From JADLCX01 sp038251595 (GTDB taxonomy: Bacteria; Planctomycetota; Phycisphaerae; Phycisphaerales; UBA1924), in assembly GCA_038251595.1 (NCBI GenBank), contig JBBSBC010000135.1:1-10541 (forward strand): a stretch of 10,541 nt of DNA, read 5' to 3'. The translations under genes were made by a program, and so were the position numbers. A model generated the notes under the pieces. The model was not told where the DNA came from. It was given only the letters and a program-made list of their open reading frames with translations, and did no database searches. This document shows, in pieces, positions 1-6,214 of this stretch (position 1 is the first letter of the stretch; each line of letters begins with the position of its first letter).

Positions 1-27
1 CCTTCTCCGCTATCCATCCCGAGCCCT

Positions 28-327
28 AGTGTATTCGATCCCAGCCCGCGAGCAGCCCGCAACTTCACCGCCTCGTGCGCCTGTTGAAGTTGCAGTGTAT
101 TCGATCCCAGCCCGCGAGCAGCCCGCAACGGGGGCGGCGCTCGGACAAGCCACGCTGGAAGTGTATTCGATCCCAGCCCGCGAGCAGCCCGCAACTGCCC
201 AGGCTTCCACCCGAGAGCGCGGTCAAGTGTATTCGATCCCAGCCCGCGAGCAGCCCGCAACGTACAACGTGTACCGAAACTTCTGCGAGATAGTGTATTC
301 GATCCCAGCCCGCGAGCAGCCCGCGCG
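28..327. CRISPR. CRISPR array, 5 repeats and 4 spacers, probable type II-C, left end cut by window
   Basis: Five 36-nt repeats lie at 28-63, 94-129, 160-195, 226-261 and 292-327. Four are identical; the fifth matches over its first 33 nt and then reads GCG instead of AAC. Each repeat begins AGTGTATTCGATCCC and ends GAGCAGCCCGCAAC on the + strand. The four spacers (64-93, 130-159, 196-225, 262-291) are all exactly 30 nt and unrelated to each other. Bases 1-27 fit a fifth spacer missing three bases, so the array probably extends left. Read on the minus strand the repeat starts GTTGCGGGCTGC and ends AATACACT. That shape, 36/30 lengths and lack of a strong internal hairpin are known traits of type II-C repeats. 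Minus-strand transcription is therefore inferred, with the degenerate repeat at the 5' end of the transcript. No cas gene is visible, so the subtype is not proven. Confidence 0.95.
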
Positions 328-360
328 CTTCTACGCTGCGCATCGAAGCTTGCGGGCTGC
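316..360. other. Array-end hairpin containing an 11-nt anti-repeat
   Basis: The sequence TTGCGGGCTGC at 350-360 is an exact reverse complement of the 3' end of the CRISPR repeat (GCAGCCCGCAA). It can fold back on the degenerate last repeat: 316-324 pairs with 352-360 over 9 bp, followed by one G.T wobble, one mismatch and a further 5 bp (327-331 with 345-349), leaving a 13-nt loop. If the array is read on the minus strand, this places GCAGCCCGCAA, a tracrRNA-like anti-repeat, just upstream of the array on the same strand, followed by a GCUUC/GAAGC hairpin. It could be a diverged or remnant tracrRNA segment, an inverted partial repeat left by array rearrangement, or simply an array-end hairpin. 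No tracrRNA terminator with a U-tract is seen after it, so a functional tracrRNA is not established. Confidence 0.5.
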
Positions 361-742
361 ACAAACCACTGTTCGTAAGGAATTTTTGGTGGCTCCTTGA
401 AGCCAGTGACCTGAAGCTCCGACGATGTGTGCTCAAGCACGGCTGATGGATGAGCCCACCGCGAGCCATTGCCTTCAAAGATGGCTACGAATGCGCTCGT
501 ACCCGCGTGGACCTCAACAAACCACCTTGATCTTGTTCGGCACTGACACCTGTTCAGGCGCCCCACCCTCATCCCCTCACCCAGATTCCATCTGGGCTTG
601 TGGGTGTCGCGAACTTTTTGAGCATGTTCTTCAACTCGCCCTCATGCCCATCGCATGGTGCATCGAAACTTCAAGTCAGATCGGTCGTGTGGCCGGTCCT
701 TTGTGTGAATCGTGCTCAGATGCCTACATAAGGATCACGCCC
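361..742. other. Gene-free region between the CRISPR array and the first CDS
   Basis: I see no convincing protein gene here. The reading frame of the following gene is open back to an ATG at 425, but the residues encoded by 425-742 look like random translation, and a good ribosome binding site points to the ATG at 743. Small hairpins are present: GTGC/GCAC around TCAA at 429-440, and a 6-bp stem CCCAGA/TCTGGG at 580-596 with a run of five T about 18 nt further on. Nothing here matches a complete tracrRNA or a recognisable leader. Confidence 0.5.
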
Positions 743-1444
743 ATGCCGGTGCTTCCAGATACTCGTGAAGAGAAGATCAGTTTCTTTGAGGCTCGTGCGG
801 CCTCATGGATCACCAACGCGGTGCTCATCGGGATCACACCCGTTCAGGCCGCGAGCATCAAGAACCTCGCGACCGAGGCTCGCAACGCGCTCAACGATGC
901 GAACGAGGTGCGCATCAAATCCAAGAGCAAGACCGCTGTCTACTACGATGCCACCAGAGAGATGAACGCACTCGGCCGCGACCTGATCGCCACCATCAAG
1001 GCCTTTGCCGAGACGACCGGCAACGTGGCGGTCTATGACCTGAGCGACATCTCGCCACCCTCGCCCCCTAGCCCGGTGCCCGCACCATCGACACCCACCG
1101 ACCTTGCCGGCACGCTCGATGCCTCGGGCATCCTCTCGCTGGTCTGGAAGTCTGATCGCAGCGGACCGAGCTCCGGCATCATCTTCGAGGTTTCGCGCTG
1201 TCGGGGCATCGAGACCGCCTTCACGCTCGTGGGTGCAACATTTGAGAAGACCTGTATCGACCCGACCTTCATCGCGTGCAACGGCAACGCCAGCTACCGG
1301 ATTCAGGCTCGCCGCGGCCTGCTGCACTCCGGATTTGCCGGCCCGTTGCAGATCACCATGGGCGGCGCGGGCGGAGGTGGAGGGTTCAGCCAGACGCTGA
1401 CATGCAACACCCTGAACAATGGCGATATGCGAATGGCCGCGTAA
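743..1444 (+). CDS. Hypothetical protein with C-terminal fibronectin type III-like domain
   Basis: A 233-aa protein of unknown function. The ATG at 743 is chosen because AAGGA lies 8 nt upstream (730-734) and the sequence becomes protein-like from there. Residues 1-100 are mostly helical (EEKISFFEARAASWITNAV...) with no signal peptide. A proline-rich linker follows (about 104-119, SPPSPPSPVPAPSTPT). Residues 118-206 look like a beta-sandwich of fibronectin III type: a Trp in an early strand (LVWKSD), then FEVSR, YRIQARRG, and a closing strand PLQITMG. The C-terminus carries a glycine run (GGAGGGGG, 207-214) and a short polar tail. Similar layouts, a helical N-terminus with a Pro linker and an Fn3-like tail, occur among uncharacterised environmental bacterial proteins; that is from memory, not a search. 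It is a single-gene unit: a terminator follows and the next gene converges on it. Confidence 0.75.
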   Translation: MPVLPDTREEKISFFEARAASWITNAVLIGITPVQAASIKNLATEARNALNDANEVRIKSKSKTAVYYDATREMNALGRDLIATIKAFAETTGNVAVYDLSDISPPSPPSPVPAPSTPTDLAGTLDASGILSLVWKSDRSGPSSGIIFEVSRCRGIETAFTLVGATFEKTCIDPTFIACNGNASYRIQARRGLLHSGFAGPLQITMGGAGGGGGFSQTLTCNTLNNGDMRMAA

Positions 1445-1477
1445 GTTAGATTGGCTCGTACTATTGAGATCCAAGCA

Positions 1478-1516
1478 GGCGGCGTACCTGTTCACGGGAC
1501 GCCGTCTTTCATTTTT
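1478..1516 (+). terminator. Intrinsic terminator after the Fn3-like gene
   Basis: The stem CGGCGT (1480-1485) pairs with ACGCCG (1499-1504), extended by a G.T and a G-C pair to 1478-1506. The loop is 13 nt. A T-rich tail (TTTCATTTTT, 1507-1516) follows on the + strand. It lies 34 nt after the stop at 1444 and before the 3' end of the convergent hpd gene. There is no matching A-tract on the other side, so it acts mainly on the + strand. Confidence 0.75.
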
Positions 1517-1556
1517 AGACTTCGCATCTTGGCGGTGCAGGTCAGCCGACCCAGAC

Positions 1557-2762
1557 TTACAAGTTCCCGCGCCGTTCCTGTTCCAACTCAAGGGCCTGGA
1601 AGAGCGCCTTGAAGTTGCCTTTGCCGAAACTTTGTGAGCCGCGCCGGCAGATGATCTCAAAGAACAAGGTCGGGCGATCTTGCAATGGCTTGGTGAAAAG
1701 CTGGAGCAGGTATCCCTCATCATCGGCATCGACGAGGATTCCGAGATCCTTCACGCGTGTGTGGTCTTCGCGGACGACCTCGTGCCCGTTGGCCTTGAGC
1801 ATGGTGTTCACCCGGTCCCAGACGATGTTGTAGTACGCCTCGGGAATGGCGAGGAAATCGACGCCGCGCTGGCGCAGCGAGGTGATCGAGTGCAGCTCAT
1901 CATCGGTGCGGAGGGCGAGGTGCTGCACACCCGGCGTGTTGTGGTGCCAGTCGAGATATTCCTCGATCTGCGACTTCTTCTTCCCCTTGGCGGGCTCGTT
2001 GATCGGCATCTTGATGAGGCCCGAGCCGCTGGCCATGACCTTCGACATCAGGGCCGAGTATTCGGTCGAAATGTCCTTGTCATCGAAGGTCTTGAAGAGC
2101 TTGAACTCAAGCACGTTTTCGTACCATGAGACCCAGTGGTTCATCTTGCCGAGTTCGACGTTGCCGACAAGGTGATCGACATACTTGAGCCCGCAGGGGT
2201 TCTTCCTGTTGAACTCGTTGACCGCGAGATTCTCAAGCTTGCGGAACTTGGGCGCGAACGGACCGCCCTGCTTGACGTTGACCAGATCGTATTGACCCGT
2301 GCGGCTGACGAAGGAGTGAACGGCCCGTCCGTAGGTCTTGATGCTGGCGGTGGTGATGCTGCCATGCGCATCGGTGATCGTGCGGGGTTCGGCGGCACTG
2401 GTTGCCCCGTTCTTGATCGCCCGCTCCCACGACTTGGCCGCATCAAAGACGGTGAAGGCCACATCCTTGACACCATCACCATAAAGAGCACACTCAAGGT
2501 TGGCCGGATGTTCAGCGCTCAGGCCGGTGGTGAGCAGGATACGGATGTTCCCCTGCGTGATCAGGTAGTGGGCCGCATCGCGCGAGCCGGTCGTCAGATC
2601 GGCCACCTGTTCGATGGTGAACCCAAAGCAGTTGGCGTAAAAGAACGCGGCCTGCTTGGCGTTTCCGACGTAAAACCGCACATGATCGACATCGATCAAC
2701 TGAAGCGGGTCGGTGGTCTTGGCGGTTGGGAGAGTCTGAGGCGGGGGGGAAAGGGTCGTCAT
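1557..2762 (-). CDS. hpd: 4-hydroxyphenylpyruvate dioxygenase
   Basis: A 401-aa, complete, cytoplasmic Fe(II)-dependent dioxygenase that converts 4-hydroxyphenylpyruvate to homogentisate, the second step of tyrosine catabolism and a source of homogentisate for quinone or pigment synthesis. Two vicinal-oxygen-chelate halves are visible, from about residue 23 (LIDVDHVRFYVGNAKQAAFF) and about residue 190 (CGLKYVDHLVGNV). The expected metal ligands are present: His197 (YVDHLV), His281 (GVQHLALRT) and Glu369 (TLFFEII). The C-terminus (RPTLFFEII...GFGKGNFKALF-like, here SQSFGKGNFKALFQALELEQ) is typical of the family. The ATG at 2762 is chosen because GGAG lies 10 nt upstream and the segment encoded further upstream is not protein-like. 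A possible -10 element (GATAAT on the minus strand, 2845-2850) has no good -35 partner. No other tyrosine-degradation gene is in the window. Confidence 0.97.
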   Translation of the reverse strand: MTTLSPPPQTLPTAKTTDPLQLIDVDHVRFYVGNAKQAAFFYANCFGFTIEQVADLTTGSRDAAHYLITQGNIRILLTTGLSAEHPANLECALYGDGVKDVAFTVFDAAKSWERAIKNGATSAAEPRTITDAHGSITTASIKTYGRAVHSFVSRTGQYDLVNVKQGGPFAPKFRKLENLAVNEFNRKNPCGLKYVDHLVGNVELGKMNHWVSWYENVLEFKLFKTFDDKDISTEYSALMSKVMASGSGLIKMPINEPAKGKKKSQIEEYLDWHHNTPGVQHLALRTDDELHSITSLRQRGVDFLAIPEAYYNIVWDRVNTMLKANGHEVVREDHTRVKDLGILVDADDEGYLLQLFTKPLQDRPTLFFEIICRRGSQSFGKGNFKALFQALELEQERRGNL

Positions 2763-2975
2763 GGGGGCGGAACTCCGTGCCTGTGGTGAAGTGTTGAATG
2801 GTAGGAGCGATGGGGCACCGGGCTGGACTGGTGAAGTCTTCACGATTATCCATTTCATCCGCAGCAATTGGCGGCCGTCTGGTGCGTTGGACTGGCACGA
2901 ACACATTGGCAAGAGCTGATCGGGAGGGTGTACAGTGTGCATCGCCGATCGATCAAACAACCCTCGGAGTGCCGC
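2763..2975. promoter_or_regulatory. Divergent intergenic region between hpd and the serine hydrolase gene
   Basis: This 213-bp spacer must hold promoters for both divergent genes. I see no strong sigma-70 pair. Candidates are GATAAT on the minus strand (2845-2850) for hpd, and TTGGCA (2906-2911) with TACAGT (2931-2936) on the + strand at a long 19-nt spacing. A 6-bp inverted repeat, GAGGGT (2924-2929) and ACCCTC (2960-2965), ends at the ribosome binding site CGGAG (2965-2969) of the + gene. Between its arms is the palindrome GATCGATC (2947-2954). A regulatory role is a guess. Confidence 0.35.
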
Positions 2976-4196
2976 ATGAAAAACCGACCAATCATGCTCA
3001 CCGCGCTCTGGGCCCTCGCGGCCCTGCCCGCCGGCGCCCATGCCCAGGAAGCGTACGACCTTTCAAGCATTACCACCCTGTGCAGCGGGGCGGTGCTGGG
3101 TATCAACGTGACCTTTCCCGTCCGCGGCTTTGAGATGTTGATCCTCAAGGATGGCAAGCGGGTCTACCACCAGCCCTTTGGTCAATGGTCGATCGGGCGC
3201 ATCGCCGCCGCGGACAGCGCGACCAAGACCATCTCTGGCGCGGTCATCATGTCGCTGGTCGATGCCCCCATCGCCGGGCAGCCCTTCTCGCTTGACACGC
3301 GCCTGAGCGAGTACATCCCAGAGTTCTCCGGAGGGAAGCAGAACATCACTATCCGCCAGTGCTTCTCGCACACCTCCGGGCTCAGATCGTCCGACGTCGT
3401 CGGCAGTTCGACGCTGACGCTCCAGCAGGCCGCGCTCGACATCGCCGACGACATCCTCCAGTTTGCGCCGGGCTCGACCTTCTCATACGGCGGCACATCG
3501 ATGCACGCGGCGGGGGCGGTGGCCGAGGTCGCCGCCGGCGTTCCGTGGAACTCACTCTTCGCGGCCAGTCTGGCCGGGCCGCTCGGGTTCGCCAACACAC
3601 GCTATGTGCTCTCGAGCCCCACCAACCCGCGCATCGCCGGCGGGTGTGAGAGCACTGCGGCCGAGTTCGTCTCGTTCATGGAGATGCTGCGACAGGGCGG
3701 ACTCGCCGCCAACGGCACCCGCATCCTCTCCACCGGCGCGGTGCAAGCGATGTTCACCCGCCAGTCGCCCGTCGGTGTGCCCATCGCCAACACACCCCTG
3801 CCCGGCTCGTCGGATTACGGTGTGGGCGTGTGGCTCGACCAGCGTGACGAGGCGGGTCAGCTCACCGGAGCCATCGCCGCCGGGGCTCGCGGCTTCTCCT
3901 GCTGGATCGACTTTGACGACGGCTTGGTTGGCTGCTTTGCCACCGACCTCTCGACCTCTGGCAACCTGCTCGACCTGCTCTACCTCATCCGCGCTGCAAC
4001 CGAGCATGCCGTGCGCTCACCGATCCGTTGCCCCGGCGATTACAACCGCAATGGCGCGACGACGACGCAGGATATCTTTGACTTCCTGACTGGCTATTTC
4101 GCTGGCGACCTGCGGGCCGACCTCGACAACTCAGGCAGCATCAGCGTGCAGGATATCTTCGACTACCTGGCCGCGTACTTTGGCGGGTGCCAGTAG
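2976..4196 (+). CDS. Secreted beta-lactamase-fold serine hydrolase with C-terminal dockerin-like domain
   Basis: A 406-aa exported protein. The ATG at 2976 follows CGGAG by 6 nt and opens a Sec signal peptide with predicted cleavage after AHA (about residue 23). Residues 30-340 resemble the class C beta-lactamase/EstB esterase family. The nucleophile motif SxxK is SATK at 81-84, followed by the family-typical LDTRLSEYIPEF (106-117) and the FSHTSGL block (130-136). The second motif is Tyr171 in SYGG, and GARG (303-306) may stand for the third. Tyr-Gly-Gly in place of Tyr-x-Asn points to an esterase or peptidase rather than a true beta-lactamase; the substrate is unknown. Residues 352-405 form a two-repeat dockerin-like module bounded by Cys352 and Cys405, with DYNRNG...QDIFDFL and DLDNSG...QDIFDYL. 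This module is also carried by the next gene. NCBI naming for such proteins is GC-type dockerin domain-anchored protein. Confidence 0.85.
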   Translation: MKNRPIMLTALWALAALPAGAHAQEAYDLSSITTLCSGAVLGINVTFPVRGFEMLILKDGKRVYHQPFGQWSIGRIAAADSATKTISGAVIMSLVDAPIAGQPFSLDTRLSEYIPEFSGGKQNITIRQCFSHTSGLRSSDVVGSSTLTLQQAALDIADDILQFAPGSTFSYGGTSMHAAGAVAEVAAGVPWNSLFAASLAGPLGFANTRYVLSSPTNPRIAGGCESTAAEFVSFMEMLRQGGLAANGTRILSTGAVQAMFTRQSPVGVPIANTPLPGSSDYGVGVWLDQRDEAGQLTGAIAAGARGFSCWIDFDDGLVGCFATDLSTSGNLLDLLYLIRAATEHAVRSPIRCPGDYNRNGATTTQDIFDFLTGYFAGDLRADLDNSGSISVQDIFDYLAAYFGGCQ

Positions 4197-4375
4197 AAGC
4201 GCAAGAACGAACCGAACTCTGACGAGCGCGCACTGAGAATCGTTAACCATTGATGTACCCTACCCATGCTGTCTCAGATACGCGTGGACAGATCATCCAT
4301 TTTAAGGAACATTCATTTCCGGTCTGGCATTCCGCGCTGCACGGGCTATTGGTTCAGTGGCAACGCAAACGGGGC

Positions 4376-4413
4376 AGGGGACGATTCTCGCGCAGCCACA
4401 CCAGGAGTCCCCT
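4376..4413 (+). promoter_or_regulatory. Inverted repeat at the ribosome binding site of the FG-GAP gene
   Basis: AGGGGAC (4376-4382) and GTCCCCT (4407-4413) form a perfect 7-bp stem with a 24-nt loop. The 3' arm fills the spacer between the Shine-Dalgarno sequence AGGAG (4403-4407) and the ATG at 4415, sharing one base with the Shine-Dalgarno. Folding in the mRNA could limit ribosome access. The rest of the 218-bp gap after the hydrolase stop (4197-4414) shows no clear terminator, so read-through from the hydrolase gene is possible. The effect is inferred from position only. Confidence 0.4.
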
Positions 4414-4414
4414 C

Positions 4415-6064
4415 ATGCGGTCATCGTTCGCCTTCACCATTCAACATGGTCTCTTCGCCGCGGCCATCGTCGGGCTTTCGACCACTTCTGTCTTTGCGCA
4501 GCTCGCCGTCTCGTCGATCTCGCCCGCGCTCAACGCGGGGAACGTGCCGCGCAACGCTTCGATTTCGGTCACGTTTGATCGACCTGTCAACACCACGACG
4601 TTCACCAGCACAAACTTCTACGTCTTCGGCAAGATCACCGGACCTATCGCGGGCCCGGTGACGTTCAGCAACTCCAACCGGACCGTGACGCTGACCCCGA
4701 TGCGCACGTTTCAACCTAACGAGGTTGTGCTGGTGGTCATGTCCCACAACCTGCGCGGCGCGGACAACACGCTGCTCCGCGCCGCGGGATACACCTCGAC
4801 ATTCTGCACACAGGCCGCGCCGGGCCAGCGCGTGTTCCGTGAGATTGCCAGCATGTCCAATCGAACCGGCGGACCCGGCGGCCCGCAGACACGAATCTAC
4901 GGGGGTGTCGCGTGCGATCTTAACGGCGATGGGTACAGCGACATCACGACCATCAACGAAGTCTCCGCCGACGTGCGCGTCTTCCTCAACCGGGCCGATG
5001 GCACGGGGCTCTTTCAGCCCATGCTCACGCCGCACACGCCCATCCCGTTTGAATCAAGCCCCAACGAAGTCGCCGACTTTGACTTTGATGGCAACATCGA
5101 CATCGTGACCAGCAGCTACAACGAAGACCGCATCGCCGTCTGCTTCGGCAATGGCAACGGCACATTCGTCAACCCCCCGCTGCTCATCAATGTCGGCTCG
5201 GTGCCGCGCGGGTTTGGCATCATTGATGCCGATGGTGATGGCGATTTGGATATCACCGTAGCCAACGCGGGCAGCAGCAACATTTCTTACATTCGCAACG
5301 ACGGAGGGCGAACCTTCGCTCCCGCCGCCAACTTCTCACTCGCGGGCAACTCCGGCGAATACGGCCTTGCCGCGGCCGACATGAACAACGATGGCATCCT
5401 GGATCTGGTCGCGGGCTGCCGCGATTCGCAGACCGCAGCCATCGTCCTGGGCAATGGCAACGGCACCTTCACCCTGTCATCGTCGCGCTCGCTGGGCGGT
5501 GATAACTGGGTGCTGATGCTCGGCGACCTCGACAACGATCGGAATATGGATGTCTCGGCGGCAAACAGTTTTTCAAATAACGGCTCGATCCTGCTCGGCA
5601 ACGGAAACGGCACGCTTCAGGCCGCGACAATATACACCACCGGCGCGCACACCGTCTCGACCGATCTGGCGGATATCGATGGTGATGGCGATTTGGATTG
5701 GATTCTCTCGAGTTTCGGCGGCGGTGCATGGTTCAGCTACCTGAACAACGGTGCGGGCCTTTTCACACCCTTCGAGACCTTCCCCGCGCCCGCCAACCCC
5801 TCGTGCGCCATCCCGATGGATTTTGACAACGATGGTGATATCGACCTCGCGCTCACCGACGAGATCGCCGACCGCATCATCCTCATGGCCAACGTCTGCC
5901 CCGCCGACATCAACGGGCAGGGCGGCGTCACGGTGCAGGACATCTTCGACTTTCTCGCCGCGTACTTCGGGAACCAGCCTGAAGGCAACTTCAATGGTCA
6001 GGGCGGCATCACCGTGCAGGACATCTTCGACTTCCTTTCCGCATATTTCAGCGCATGCAGTTGA
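4415..6064 (+). CDS. Secreted Ig-like/FG-GAP repeat protein with C-terminal dockerin-like domain
   Basis: A 549-aa exported protein. The ATG at 4415 follows AGGAG by 7 nt and opens a signal peptide with predicted cleavage after VFA (residue 28). Residues 30-130 look like a bacterial Ig-like (Big_5/SbsA) domain: SISPALNAGNVPRNASISVTF, then TNFYV and TVTLTP. Seven calcium-loop motifs of the form DxDxDGxxD follow at about 168, 221, 271, 322, 371, 420 and 469. Their 49-53 residue spacing and GNGNGTF-type strands indicate FG-GAP/VCBS repeats, that is a seven-bladed propeller of the integrin-alpha type. The fifth loop has Arg in place of the usual Gly (DLDNDRNMD). Residues 495-548 form a Cys-bounded, two-repeat dockerin-like tail (CPADINGQGG...QDIFDFL, NFNGQGG...QDIFDFL). 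It has no catalytic motif, so a binding or structural surface role is inferred. It lies downstream of the hydrolase gene, same strand, 218 nt apart. Confidence 0.87.
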   Translation: MRSSFAFTIQHGLFAAAIVGLSTTSVFAQLAVSSISPALNAGNVPRNASISVTFDRPVNTTTFTSTNFYVFGKITGPIAGPVTFSNSNRTVTLTPMRTFQPNEVVLVVMSHNLRGADNTLLRAAGYTSTFCTQAAPGQRVFREIASMSNRTGGPGGPQTRIYGGVACDLNGDGYSDITTINEVSADVRVFLNRADGTGLFQPMLTPHTPIPFESSPNEVADFDFDGNIDIVTSSYNEDRIAVCFGNGNGTFVNPPLLINVGSVPRGFGIIDADGDGDLDITVANAGSSNISYIRNDGGRTFAPAANFSLAGNSGEYGLAAADMNNDGILDLVAGCRDSQTAAIVLGNGNGTFTLSSSRSLGGDNWVLMLGDLDNDRNMDVSAANSFSNNGSILLGNGNGTLQAATIYTTGAHTVSTDLADIDGDGDLDWILSSFGGGAWFSYLNNGAGLFTPFETFPAPANPSCAIPMDFDNDGDIDLALTDEIADRIILMANVCPADINGQGGVTVQDIFDFLAAYFGNQPEGNFNGQGGITVQDIFDFLSAYFSACS

Positions 6065-6131
6065 GTAATGCTGCCATCGACCGCGCGAGTGCCGGAGAGC
6101 ATGCTCGACGCTCAAGTTGGTCGAAGCTCGG

Positions 6132-6195
6132 CTGATCGCCGCCGATCAGAACAACCGGTTCAACGGGACCGGTGCGTACACCGGGTCTTTCTCTT
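6132..6195 (+). terminator. Tandem hairpins and intrinsic terminator after the FG-GAP gene
   Basis: Two hairpins lie between the convergent gene ends. The first is CTGATCG (6132-6138) with CGATCAG (6143-6149), 7 bp around a CCGC loop, without a U-tract. The second is GACCGGTG (6167-6174) with CACCGGGTC (6179-6187), 8 bp around CGTA with one bulged G, followed by TTTCTCTT (6188-6195). The second has the form of a rho-independent terminator on the + strand. The first, being symmetric, could also help stop transcription arriving from the minus-strand gene at 6215. Confidence 0.65.
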
Positions 6196-6214
6196 GCACA
6201 CGTGTCGCGATCGC

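Noticed and set aside
29..478. Open frames across the array (29-400 on +, 65-478 on -, and others) that translate to a 22-residue repeating peptide such as YSIPAREQPAT
   Set aside because: The 66-nt CRISPR period is divisible by three, so any open frame yields a false repeat protein. There is no ribosome binding site or domain.
425..742. Upstream start at 425 for the Fn3-like gene
   Set aside because: The added 106 residues do not look like protein, and the AAGGA site fits the ATG at 743.
803..1729. 308-aa minus-strand frame across the Fn3-like gene and the hpd 3' end
   Set aside because: Arg-rich translation with no motif, antisense to better supported genes. A shadow of GC-rich coding sequence.
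2136..2789. 217-aa plus-strand frame antisense to hpd
   Set aside because: It is the mirror of a well-conserved enzyme gene and shows no motif of its own.
2763..3041. N-terminal extension of hpd to 3041
   Set aside because: The extension overlaps the divergent hydrolase gene and lies outside the known family length; GGAG supports the start at 2762.
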